Below, one piece after another: positions 9,938-19,500 of a stretch of 24,756 nt of DNA. The DNA lies in assembly GCA_036897625.1 (NCBI GenBank), contig JAYMTA010000742.1, forward strand, positions 1 through 24,756. The letters are read 5' to 3'. The notes under the pieces are model-generated. The model was not told the origin of the DNA, made no database searches, and worked only from the letters and a program-made list of their open reading frames with translations. Both the position numbers and the translations under genes were made by a program. Positions within the stretch are counted from its first letter, which is position 1. Every line of letters begins with the position of its first letter. This DNA is from Pelargonium cotyledonis (Eukaryota; Streptophyta; Magnoliopsida; Geraniales; Geraniaceae).

Positions 9938-11238
9938 TTTTCTTTAAAGAAAAATCAGTTTTTTAGAGAAAAATATTATGCAACTAAACTAGTTTTCAAA
10001 TTTTCAGTTTCGTGAAAACAATTTTATGAAAAATTAGTTATGTCTTAATTTCTTGGCGTACAATTTTTTTCCACAAAAATTTACATTATCACATATTTGT
10101 ATAGATGATAAGTTATGTAAAATTATTTTAAACATTTCCCAATACCTACCACTTTAAGTTCATTTTCTTCATCCAAATTATGGGCTTTCCTCTCCAAGCA
10201 TTAATTTTCCAGATCTTCGGGAACCTTCAGATTCATATTAAATTCAGTGAACTATGCATGTATTCATTGATGTGATATTTTCATTTAAAATGGAAGGAAA
10301 CTTGCAATGCAATTCTATAAAGCTAAAATTAATTATTTGATTTTCAATGTTGGTTGATTATGACTCATTCCAGCTAGTCTTAACCACAAGTCTAACCAGA
10401 CGGTCAACTGCTTTGATCTCCACCAAGTCAACCTTAATATTCCATTTTTATAGACTTCGAATTTTATCATCATTTGACTTTATCATAGCATGATACTCTC
10501 CAATATTTGATATATAACTCGTATATTCTAATTATTTATGTACCAATCAACAATATTTTAGGGTAATTGTATGTGACTACCTCATAATATGAAACTCCTA
10601 CGAGACCGTGCTAATTTTTTGTTTCCAAGGATATGTGTGCGTTATCCTCAGTCAAACGAGGCTCAAGGATCTCAATAATAATGTTATTTTCAGACTCTAA
10701 AATCTTGAAGTACTCTTTCAAATATTGAATTTTCATGGAGTGCGCACTCTATAATGTTGTCGTTCTTTTCCCCCCAAATTTGATCAACTCCCTCTAGATG
10801 AGGGAGAGCTCGTAAACCATCGGAGACCCAAGTACGAAAGGTTATGTGATTAATATGGCGAGATTTTCATAACCATTCAAATTCTCCAAGGTGATAAATT
10901 TAGTAGAAACGGCATATGCAACACCCAAGACAATGGGCATCTTAATTCTCCTCAAAGGTAGGATGATGAGAAGTCATGTTTCACATATGAAAAACTCTCT
11001 GTACCTCGAAACTTGGGAGTAGTAGTCCAAATTGGAAAGACATATTTATTTGACTATGAAGTCAGGCCGCTTCATGGGTAAATGTTCGCTATGATCAATG
11101 AACGAGATCACTTATACTTACAAACATACAATGTCTCCAACGAATTTCGAACAACAAAGATTATTTTCTCTTTTAAAAAATTGCAATTACAACATGCAAT
11201 TACAAGCAATGCAATAAGGACCAGAATAAGAATATAAG
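9938..11238. other. Intergenic DNA, no gene recognised
   Basis: This part is AT-rich with no supported exon. The section at about 10570-11160 is less AT-rich and, read on the minus strand, has short coding-like runs broken by stops. It may be an old gene or retroelement remnant, but I cannot assign it to a family. Confidence 0.5.
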
Positions 11239-11251
11239 AACTCACAATTGT
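11239..11251. repeat. Left target-site duplication of the SINE
   Basis: AACTCACAATTGT is repeated exactly at 11405-11417, after the SINE poly(A) tail. Confidence 0.92.
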
Positions 11252-11404
11252 CCCTTAGGGGATGGCGTAATGGTCAAGAACACACATATCCATGTGGGAG
11301 GTTGTGAGTTCAAATCCCATTGCGTCGGGTGGGGTGGGGTGGGGTTTAAAGAAGAGAGCTGCCCCCTATTGTGTACCTCAACTAATTAGTTTATAAAAAA
11401 AAAA
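11252..11404 (+). mobile_element. tRNA-derived SINE with intact target-site duplication
   Basis: The element of about 150 bp starts with a tRNA-like head. A box A-like GATGGCGTAATGG lies at about 11261-11273 and a box B-like GAGTTCAAATCCC at about 11306-11318, spaced as in an RNA polymerase III internal promoter. A G-rich repeat follows at 11327-11344, then a short tRNA-unrelated tail and a poly(A) run of about 12. Exact 13-bp duplications flank it. Mobilisation would have depended on a LINE partner. The exact duplication and clean tail suggest a fairly recent insertion. It is not a functional tRNA gene: no acceptor stem or proper cloverleaf can be built. Confidence 0.9.
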
Positions 11405-11417
11405 AACTCACAATTGT
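11405..11417. repeat. Right target-site duplication of the SINE
   Basis: This is an exact copy of 11239-11251, directly following the poly(A) run. Confidence 0.92.
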
Positions 11418-11429
11418 AAGCAACAAAAT

Positions 11430-13241
11430 GGCATGATATTCCTCTTTGTATTTTGACAACCTTCCACCAGCTATGAATCCACCCTGGCTTAGAAATATTG
11501 TTCAACGACATGCAGAGATCGTCGATTGTTCGGTTATGAAAAACCCTAACAAATCAGGTTTGATGCTTTGGGTTTGTGCATCTGGAAAGCAAGACCGATA
11601 TTACTAGGGTTCGTCAGATATTCAATGGTACCTTTATTCTATAGTACAAACTTATTTTCGACAGGGCAAAGGGATCGATTTCTTCGGCAGGTTGTCGTGT
11701 TGACCCTACTTTTTTCGAATACCCGCTGCAGTACCAACGCGTTCCATGCGCTTTTCGAATCAACCTCCGGTTCTAGCATCTTCTGGTGGAAAAGCACATG
11801 TCACAGCTGGCCATAAGCAATGCTTGGGGTCTTTGACCAAGGATTTTCTTGGTAAGTTGCGTTGTAGTGTTCTTGCAGTCTCACGAGCATCGGTTTCAGC
11901 TGATTTTCTTTCAGAAACCTTTAGGGCTGAGGGGATTTTCGATATTATGGTTCACTCTTTGGGCAATAGTGTTTTCGCTTTGACATTCACAAATGATAAG
12001 TATTTGGCAGCTATGAAGGAATCGTCTTGGTCCTGGCTCTTGCAATAGTTTGTATACTTCCACGATTGGAACCATCTAAAACGTAAAGGGGCATTATTGT
12101 TGGCTTTCTCTACAGGGCGTTCCTTTCCATACTTGACATTTGGATTCTTTCAAGAGTATTGCAAAGCCTTTTGGAGAATTTATTTCCATGCATCTAGGTT
12201 GCTTAACATGGTGTAATTTGGAACATGCGCACCTCCTTATACATACTCCCTCTTTCACCTCCATCTCGGAACATATCTCTTTGAAGGTGGGACGAAATTC
12301 TTTCATAGTTGTTGTGACAGAATGCCCAGGTACGAACATCCCATCTTTTGATTTCGTCGTGGATGAGCCTTCTCTGCCCTCAACTCCAAGTCCTCGTCAT
12401 GATCCGTCTGTAAACTCTAGACCCAATGAGCTTGAGCCTTTGGACTCAGTTAAGGGCGTGGACATTCAATAAGTCCCATTAGGGCATGATTCCTAATCCC
12501 AAGAAAATCTAGTTACGATGTGCATAATGGTCAGGTTCAAGAATCTCAGGTAAATGTCTCCTCTGAACACACATTATCAGAGTTACCTGTCGTGTAGTCC
12601 AATTTTCGCAAACAACCTTTGATTCCTTCGCTGCCAGCGCCGGTTCGTTGCATCTCAAAACACCCAAACCCGGTTTTCTAGAAACAGTCTCCCACGACCG
12701 GCTACCAAGTCCTTTTCCTTGGCAGTTGATAATAGAAGTGGTTTTGTTCCATCACCTTTGTTATCAGGTGACACGATGTGGGATATTTGTCAAAGAGTGG
12801 GCGCAAGGGCGCGTACTTTCGAGTCGACATATATCAAACGGTTTTAGTCGCTTGAAGTCGTTCCAACTCTTCACTAGTCCTTTTTGTGCGCACGACTACT
12901 CACGAGAACATCTGGGGTGCCCTTGCGCATCACATTCGAGGCCGGCTTCGTTCCCTCATCAAGTCTTTTCGGCTTAGTTTATCATTCTTTCATCTCCAAG
13001 TTATCTGGAACAATCACTTTTTTCTGGATGAATTCGAGCGTGGTAGACACTCTTCTTAAGATTCAGAGTTGCTTGTTCTCTTTGATTGTTATAGTCTTAG
13101 CTTTTTCTCTTTCATTCAATTCTTGTGTGCCCAATCCTATTTCATGCTTGAGTAAGTTTTGGTGCATTTTTTTTTTGTACTTTGTTATAACTTTTTGGTT
13201 GAATAAAACATAGTACTGCTTGCCTATAAAAAATAAAAATT
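11430..13241 (+). mobile_element. Second decayed LINE-like retroelement, ORF1 region plus 3' tail
   Basis: A moderately GC-rich block with a coding-like texture contains the ORF1-like pseudogene annotated at 11473-12472. It runs on through broken coding-like sequence to a T-rich 3' region with TTGGTTGAATAAAAC (about 13196-13210) and an A-rich end at 13228-13241. No reverse transcriptase could be read. I could not find a target-site duplication, so both ends are approximate. Different sequence throughout shows that it is not a copy of the 8240-9921 element, though the gag-like architecture is comparable. Confidence 0.55.
11473..12472 (+). pseudogene. LINE ORF1-like (DUF4283-type) pseudogene
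   Basis: The reading starts at an ATG at 11473 (MNPPWLRNIV) and continues in one frame to about 12048, with internal stops. It then shifts frame before 12101. The second segment reads WLSLQGVPFHT, then a TGA at 12134-12136 where a tryptophan codon is expected, then HLDSFKSIAKPFGEFISM and NLEHAHLLIHTPSF. The pattern W-L-L-x-G-V-P-x-H-x-W followed by an IAKPFGEF-like block is what I know from the gag-like ORF1 of plant LINEs. A proline/serine-rich tail precedes the stop near 12472. No zinc knuckle was found. The stops and frameshift make it non-functional. Confidence 0.6.
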
Positions 13242-14037
13242 ACTAAACAATGTTGACTTTGCTCAATGATGTGTTACATTTGTAGACAACAAGTTTTTCT
13301 CAAAATTTCGAAATCTCTTAAGATATTGGACTTAAAGTACGAATACAAATAAGAAAACTAACAAACGAGCAATACGACAGTCATCCTCTAGTGTTTCAAT
13401 GTGACCGAGTCGAATCACAAGGAATAAATTATTCACCTGCACTTTGAACTATTTAATCTTCTTTTTATTTAGTTTAATATGCAATGTTACAGAATTAATA
13501 AAATGTTTTTTATGCATTTTTTAAGAATCCACCAAAAAATTTTCCTATATTATTTCCATTTAAAAAATATATATATTATTGCTTTTCTTTTTGCTAATCA
13601 ATAGTGCTACTATGGTTTTAAATCGTCATTGCATCTCGAATCGTCTTAAAGGAAAGGTCAACGTTCAATACCGCATAATTAATTCAATTCATATAGTAAT
13701 TAAATACATTATAAAATTATGAATACTTTATAATTGATATATGGTGACTTTTGGCGCAAGATTTGTCATAAAATTTATGCTACATTTTATATTTGTATTT
13801 TTAACATAAAATATTTGAATTTTAGAGCCACCAACCAGCCCACACCAAAAGTTTAGAATAAAATTGACTCGACTTGTTATTAATTAACCATAAAAATCAT
13901 TTAAGTTTCCAAATATTAAAAATAAATTATATCATTTAACGGCGCTTGTTTATCTTGAGCACTCAGATTCAAGCTTCAGTTTTTAGCTGATTAATAAAAA
14001 TAAAAATATATACATACAAAGCAATGTCAATAATGCA

Positions 14038-14087
14038 CATTGCATGAACATTATTTTTTTTTTGAGATGCATTGCATGAACATTATT
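14038..14087. repeat. 18-bp exact direct repeat flanking a poly(T) tract
   Basis: CATTGCATGAACATTATT occurs at 14038-14055 and again at 14070-14087. Between them are only about 14 bases, a T run followed by GAGATG. The layout resembles the target-site duplication of an extremely 5'-truncated retro-insertion on the minus strand, or a slippage duplication. Confidence 0.75.
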
Positions 14088-14964
14088 AATTGTAAATAAT
14101 AAAAATACCATTTTGACAGTTGACACCCATTAAATTTTAGGTGCCATTGAGATTAGTATAAAAAGTTCTAATTATGTAGTCATAATGGAGGGGAATCCGT
14201 TCCAATTTTGATACTTAAACTCGAAATTGTACACAATGACTACGTACATTTTGTCAAGAAAGTGTTTTCAGGTCATCTTATGTCGAGCGATGTTAACAAC
14301 AAACAAAATAACATAACTATATTTAAAACAAGTAAAAAGACAATCATATTCTAAATATCCTCAAATTAACGGCACAAAACCCTATCTTATATTATTTTTA
14401 CTTTCTAAACTCTCTCTACTACAACTTGCATCTTTTGCATTTTCACTCCAAAAGCTATCTACCGAGTGATCTCCAAATATTTATCTACTTTTTTTTTTCT
14501 TTTATTTATTTACAATCTGTGCGAGACAACACAAACGATCTTTTCCTTACAATCGGGACTATAAACAATATCCTCCCAAAACATGATGACCGTATCCCAA
14601 GGCTGACGCCAACGTTTGTTACAATTGGACATTCTCACTCCCAAAATTAGTTGAAATATATGAGAATGTTTCTCATACATGTTAACCAACATCCAATCAT
14701 TCCACAATATGTACGAAACAATATAAATAAGAGGTTGTAATCAACCCAATCAATACTGACGACAGTTCATTCATATATTATTCATCTTTTTATACTGCCA
14801 AACTATAAAACCGCCACTAACCTCACACATATATTATTTGGACATAATGAGAAATAAAGAAACAAATTATGAATGCATTTATTTTGTTTTACTATAATTA
14901 TACCAGCAAATTAAACCCCAAAAGATGAATGAAAAGAGAGAATCCTTTATTGGGGCACAACAGA

Positions 14965-14985
14965 CAGAGAGAGAGAGAGAGAGAA
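14965..14985. repeat. (GA)n microsatellite
   Basis: About ten GA dinucleotides follow GGGGCACAACAGACA. GA/CT tracts occur in many plant promoters, but this one is about 600 bp upstream of the likely ABCC start and a role is unproven. Confidence 0.85.
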
Positions 14986-15200
14986 GATATGGCCTGGGTG
15001 ATCTGCATTTGTTTACAAAATAAAAAGACGAAAATGCCCCTGGGCTTATCTAAAAACCACCGATCCACATAATGTGCAGCAAGACAAGTTGTTAATTTAA
15101 CTTCTCCCCTGTTCGTCCTTTAGTTCATTAGTCCCCACATTATTTTCTACTTTATCTTATTATAAAATATTAACAATAATAATGATAGAAATAAAATACT

Positions 15201-15490
15201 TTCGTCTAAAAAGTTTTTAAGCGGACCCGTAAACTCGTCTCTAACATTTTTATTGTGTTGTATCCCACTCAGATTAGCACTTATTCGAGAATAAATCACA
15301 TTTAAAACTTGTTCATCTCCTAAAAAATGTGTTGAACAGAGAAATAATTTTTTTTTCGTCTAAAAGGTTCTTGAGCGGATCCGTAAACTCGCAGATGACA
15401 TTTTTAATTTGTCTTATCCCACCCTAATGCACTCATTCGAGATTAAGTCCCAGTTAAACCTCACCAATTTCTTTAAAAATGTGTTGAACA
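15201..15490. repeat. Tandem duplication of about 150 bp upstream of the ABCC promoter
   Basis: Two direct units, about 15201-15341 and 15355-15490, share in order TTCGTCTAAAA, GAGCGGA/AAGCGGA with CCGTAAACTCG, CATTTTTA, ATTCGAGA and AAATGTGTTGAACA. Divergence is moderate. The array lies roughly 110 bp upstream of the putative transcription start, so it may form part of the promoter or be a repeat remnant. Confidence 0.8.
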
Positions 15491-15548
15491 AAAATCAACC
15501 GCAAACGCTTTTTTTTAATAGGATTCAATTTTTTATTTATTGTGATTT

Positions 15549-15569
15549 AAAAATAAATAAATAAATAAG
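15549..15569. repeat. (AAAT)n microsatellite
   Basis: Four to five AAAT/AATA units lie just upstream of the putative ABCC core promoter. Confidence 0.8.
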
Positions 15570-15602
15570 AAATATTCACGTTCATTATTTTCCGAACAGC
15601 AT

Positions 15603-15616
15603 CGTCACCGGTGACG
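15603..15616. promoter_or_regulatory. Perfect 14-bp palindrome of two opposed TGACG motifs
   Basis: CGTCACCGGTGACG equals its own reverse complement and presents TGACG on each strand, 4 bp apart. TGACG is the core recognised by plant TGA-type bZIP factors, known regulators of xenobiotic and oxidative-stress genes. It lies close to the presumed start of the ABCC transcript. Binding is inferred from sequence only. Confidence 0.5.
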
Positions 15617-15639
15617 CATAGCATCTACAGTATTTCTCC

Positions 15640-15748
15640 TCCCATACAGATACAAATAAACAGCATTGTTCTCTCTCCGCTTTCTCCGCCACAAAGATTT
15701 TTTCCTCTGAATTTTCTCAGGAAAACTGCACCCAGAAAATAGCCAAAG
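15640..15748 (+). other. Putative first leader (5' UTR) exon of the ABCC gene
   Basis: A CT-rich segment typical of plant 5' UTRs is followed by AGCCAAAG|GTTTGT, a plausible splice donor with GT at 15749-15750. The transcription start is not determined. TTCAG|GT at about 15914 is an alternative donor. Confidence 0.45.
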
Positions 15749-16461
15749 GTTTGTTTCTTTCCTTCTCTCCCAGAGCTCCTTTTCTCCTTCACTTTTCATT
15801 ACCAGACACATCGCGCCTCTTTCTCTTTATCTTTTGTGCGAAGCTTTTTGTAAGCGCTTGTGTGTCTGCCTGAGAGTTGCATCGGATGTATTGTTTTTCG
15901 TTTTTGCTTTTCAGGTCCTTTTATTCAGCTTGTGTGTCGTGATTGTAAGGGCAAATATCAGTAGTTGTATATGGTTTGATTGAGTCGCTTGAAATTTGTG
16001 TGTTTTTTTTTGCTGCATTTTTGTCTTCCTTCTTTCTGTTTTGTGTTGTTAAATTTGTGTAGACTGTTGTTTGTTTGGTTCCCGAGAATATCAAAGACTT
16101 GGATTGAAGGTTGTGATTTGTGAACTGAAGTCTACTGGTTGTGTTTGGTTCTCCTCAGGGGATGGTTTTCTCATTTTACTTATCTTTTTTATGTAGTCAA
16201 ACAATGAGGAAGTGTAAGATTTGGAGAAACTGATTGTGTATGCAATATATATGTGTTCGGAAAGTTTTCAAGCGAATTTCTCTTCATAAGTTATGATACC
16301 TTTGATTTTGAACTGTATTTACATGAAAATTTATTTATGCTGCCTCTACATATAGAAGGTAAGGAATGCTGATTAATCTTTTCCTTAAGGACAACTTATC
16401 TGCAATTTTTTTTTTCTTGTTGGGTTGAAAAATGATCTCAATATGGTGGCATTTATAGCAG
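15749..16461 (+). other. Putative 5' UTR intron of the ABCC gene
   Basis: The T-rich sequence has the composition of a plant intron. It ends in TTTATAGCAG near 16452-16461, so the acceptor could be TAG (16456-16458) or CAG (16459-16461). A leader intron would explain the gap of roughly 900 bp between the CT-rich putative first exon and the start codon. Leader introns often raise expression in plants. Confidence 0.45.
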
Positions 16462-16477
16462 GAACTGAGCTTTTTGG

Positions 16478-16504
16478 ATGCTTGGCATTCATCTTTGGAA
16501 GTGA
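16478..16504 (+). promoter_or_regulatory. Upstream ORF 1 in the ABCC leader (8 codons)
   Basis: An ATG at 16478 opens an 8-codon frame (MLGIHLWK) ending in TGA at 16502-16504. It lies after the presumed leader intron, so it should be in the mature mRNA. It could lower initiation at the main ATG. Confidence 0.45.
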
Positions 16505-16524
16505 AAGAGGGAGCGAGTCAGACT

Positions 16525-16539
16525 ATGCAATTTGACTGA
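16525..16539 (+). promoter_or_regulatory. Upstream ORF 2 in the ABCC leader (4 codons)
   Basis: An ATG at 16525 opens a 4-codon frame (MQFD) ending in TGA, 27 bases before the main start codon. Reinitiation over this distance is possible but not demonstrated. Confidence 0.4.
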
Positions 16540-16566
16540 AGAATACTGGTAGCAAAGTGGTTATCA

Positions 16567-19500
16567 ATGGCTTTCAAGCCATTCGTTTGGTATTGTAAGC
16601 CGGTGGCAAATGGATTGTGGTCAAGAGCTGTGGAGAATGCCTTTGGTGTGTACACTCCCTGTGCAGTTGACTCTCTGGTCATTGGCATGTCACATTTGGC
16701 CCTCCTGGGTTTGTGTTTCTACCGAATATGGCTGATCAAGAAAGATTTCAAAGTCCAGAGGTTTTGTCTGCGATCAAAGTTATACAATTACATGCTTTTC
16801 TTATTAGCGGGATTGTGTACTGCGGTGCCTTTATTCAGATTGATCATGGGTATCTCAGCTTTTAACATAGATGGACAGAATGGTCTTGCTCCATTTGAGG
16901 TGGGTTTCCTCAGTTTATTAAATTAGTGGCGTATTTTATTTGTATATGTTCTCATGAGATAGTATATGCCTTTCTAGTTCTTCACAAATGTAATGCACAA
17001 GTGAATGGACCAAATTGATAAGTTTCATTTCCTGCTTAGTTCTTTCGTTGGGTTGATTCTGGAGGCATTAATTACTTTGCATATGTTCTATTGAGATAGT
17101 GCTACCTTTCCATCACAAACATTTTTTATTAGTCTTATTCTGTGTAATCTATACTTGGAGAATGTAATCTTACTTTCATCCTTCAATGGCAGATTGTTTC
17201 TGTGGTCATTGAGGCTCTTTCTTGGTGCTCTATGCTGGTGATGATTGGTATAGAAACTAAAGTCTACATCCGGGAGTTCCGATGGTTTGTCAGATTTGGT
17301 GTTATATATGCTTTGGTGGGGGATGCTGTAATGATGAATCTCATTCTTTCTGTGAAAGAGTTTTATGACAGGTTTGTACTTATATGGAAACTTTATTTAA
17401 GTCAGCTCCTCTCTCTTCAGAGTTTAATTTTAATTTTAGTTTATTTTTTGTCCTCGTCCCAAATGATCCTTTATAATGAAGGAAGAGTCAGTAACACCAA
17501 CTACATACATACAAATACAAACATATGCATAATATCACTCAAACCAGTATCTACAATTTGAAGTCCAATGTTGGGCAAGGATAACATTTAATAGGTTTTA
17601 AACTGATTGTTCATATTCAGAAAGTGCACATAGGATGTAAACACTGGTTGAAGAATTTTGAGGTCTCCTTAGTTTTACAAAGCATTTATAATTTCATGCA
17701 ACATTGGAAAATCTGAGTTATGTATAGTGATTATATATTAAATGTGATTGAGCATGAGAAAGTCATATGTTTTCATTTGCTTTTGCAGATCTACTCTGTA
17801 TTTGTGCATCAGTGAGGTTTTCTGCCAGGTTTGTTTGATATATTTCTTCTCTTCAAATTATGATCATGTTCATTTGTTTAACTTATTATATTTTAGCTTC
17901 AGCTTGGGACATGGCCTTGTTGCTGGTTCTCCAATTTGGCCAAGTGTAGCTTCCTATTAGGATTTCAGCGTTAATGTAGATGTGATTGCACTGAGCCATT
18001 GGCTTAATGTTCCAAGGTTGTCAAACGGTCCCAAAACCTTATAGGAAGTCACATTTTGTGGTCAAATTTGCTAGGCTTGTATTTGGTGTAACAAATGGTT
18101 TAGTCAGTAGCAGGGTTAAATTTGATTGATAATTTACCGTGTGCCAAATGATTTATTCATTCAGGTTTTGTTTGGACTACTCTTGATTGTGTATGTTCCT
18201 AATTTGGATCCATATCCTGGTTACACCCCTATACGGGATGAATCTGTCGATGACGCTGAGTATGAAGAACTTCCTGCTGGAGAGCAAATATGTCCCGAGA
18301 GGCACGTCAACTTATTTTCCAGTACGTATGACTAAAATATATACACACTGTTTTCAAATTGTAATTGGATGCTAGTTATACTATTTGTTAGAGTATGTAT
18401 CTAATTATTGGGCCCTCAACTATCAACTTTAGCTTTTAGTTGAATAAGCTCCTTAATACTATTGATGTGCTGTTGACTGACCTGCACATCTTAATACCCT
18501 TTAAATGCATGATGATTTCTGCTGTCCCTTTTCACATGACTTGTCTGTTGTCTCCTGTTGTTTTTCACTGTTAATCTGTTTTTCAAGTGCTCAATCACTA
18601 ATGAAGTATGGTATCAACCTACAGTTGAAATGTATACAGACTAAAAATCTAATAATGTTTTGAAATACGTATGGGCAGTGCAGTTAGGATCCTTGTACCA
18701 GATCTTGTATCTTTTTTGTTGGTCAGAGACTAAAATACAATTCTTGCCAAGTATCTGTGGTCTGCTGGAGAAAGCAGAGACCCATTTTCTGTGGTTTATC
18801 TTCTTTTAAATCATGTCTTGGTTTATTGTTCTTTTGCTAGAAATCCTTTTTGCATGGATGAATCCTCTCATGAAGCAAGGATACAAAAGACCTCTCACAG
18901 AAAAGGATGTCTGGAAGTTAGATACATGGGATCAGACAGAAACGTTAAACAACAAGTGTGTTTTTGTTTATCTATAATTGATATGTACATCAAGTATCAA
19001 GCAAAATTGTCTGATATTCTGTTGTTGCTTGGATCTATAGTTTCCAGAGATGTTGGGCTGAGGAATCTCGAAGGCCTAAACCATGGCTTTTAAGAGCATT
19101 AAATGGTAGCCTCGGAGGAAGGTATAAATAAACTTAGAAATATGGTACAAGTAGTGATATCAATGTTTCCATCAAGGTTATAGAATCAACATGCATAGTT
19201 TGTTTGTACATGCCACTGTTTTGGTTTACATCTTATTGTACTTTTGAAATTGTGAAGAAACCAAAGCAATAAATTGACAATAGGCGAGTTTATTCGGGTA
19301 AAAGCTAACAAATCAATTTCATATTGTGAAAAGGTTATTTTGAACTATTGACAACTTTGTCAGGATTTCTTCCTTTCATATTGTGTTACTGAACAATTGG
19401 ACTCTCAGTTCAAAATGTTTATGTAAACTTGTCATGCCACAAATAGAATGTGTATTTTGAACTTCTAGTGGTTTCCAATCCATCATATATTGTTGCACTT

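Larger units (their letters stand above)
13242..15190. other. AT-rich intergenic DNA upstream of the ABCC gene
   Basis: No coding exon is supported. The stretch includes the 18-bp direct repeat at 14038-14087, a GA microsatellite at 14965-14985 and several low-complexity A/T tracts. Its right part may contribute distal promoter sequence for the ABCC gene. Confidence 0.6.

Noticed and set aside
10570..11160. A minus-strand gene remnant
   Set aside because: Short coding-like runs are visible but broken by stops, and no family could be recognised.
11252..11330. A tRNA gene, suggested by box A and box B
   Set aside because: There is no acceptor stem pairing or full cloverleaf, while the poly(A) run and the target duplications show a SINE.
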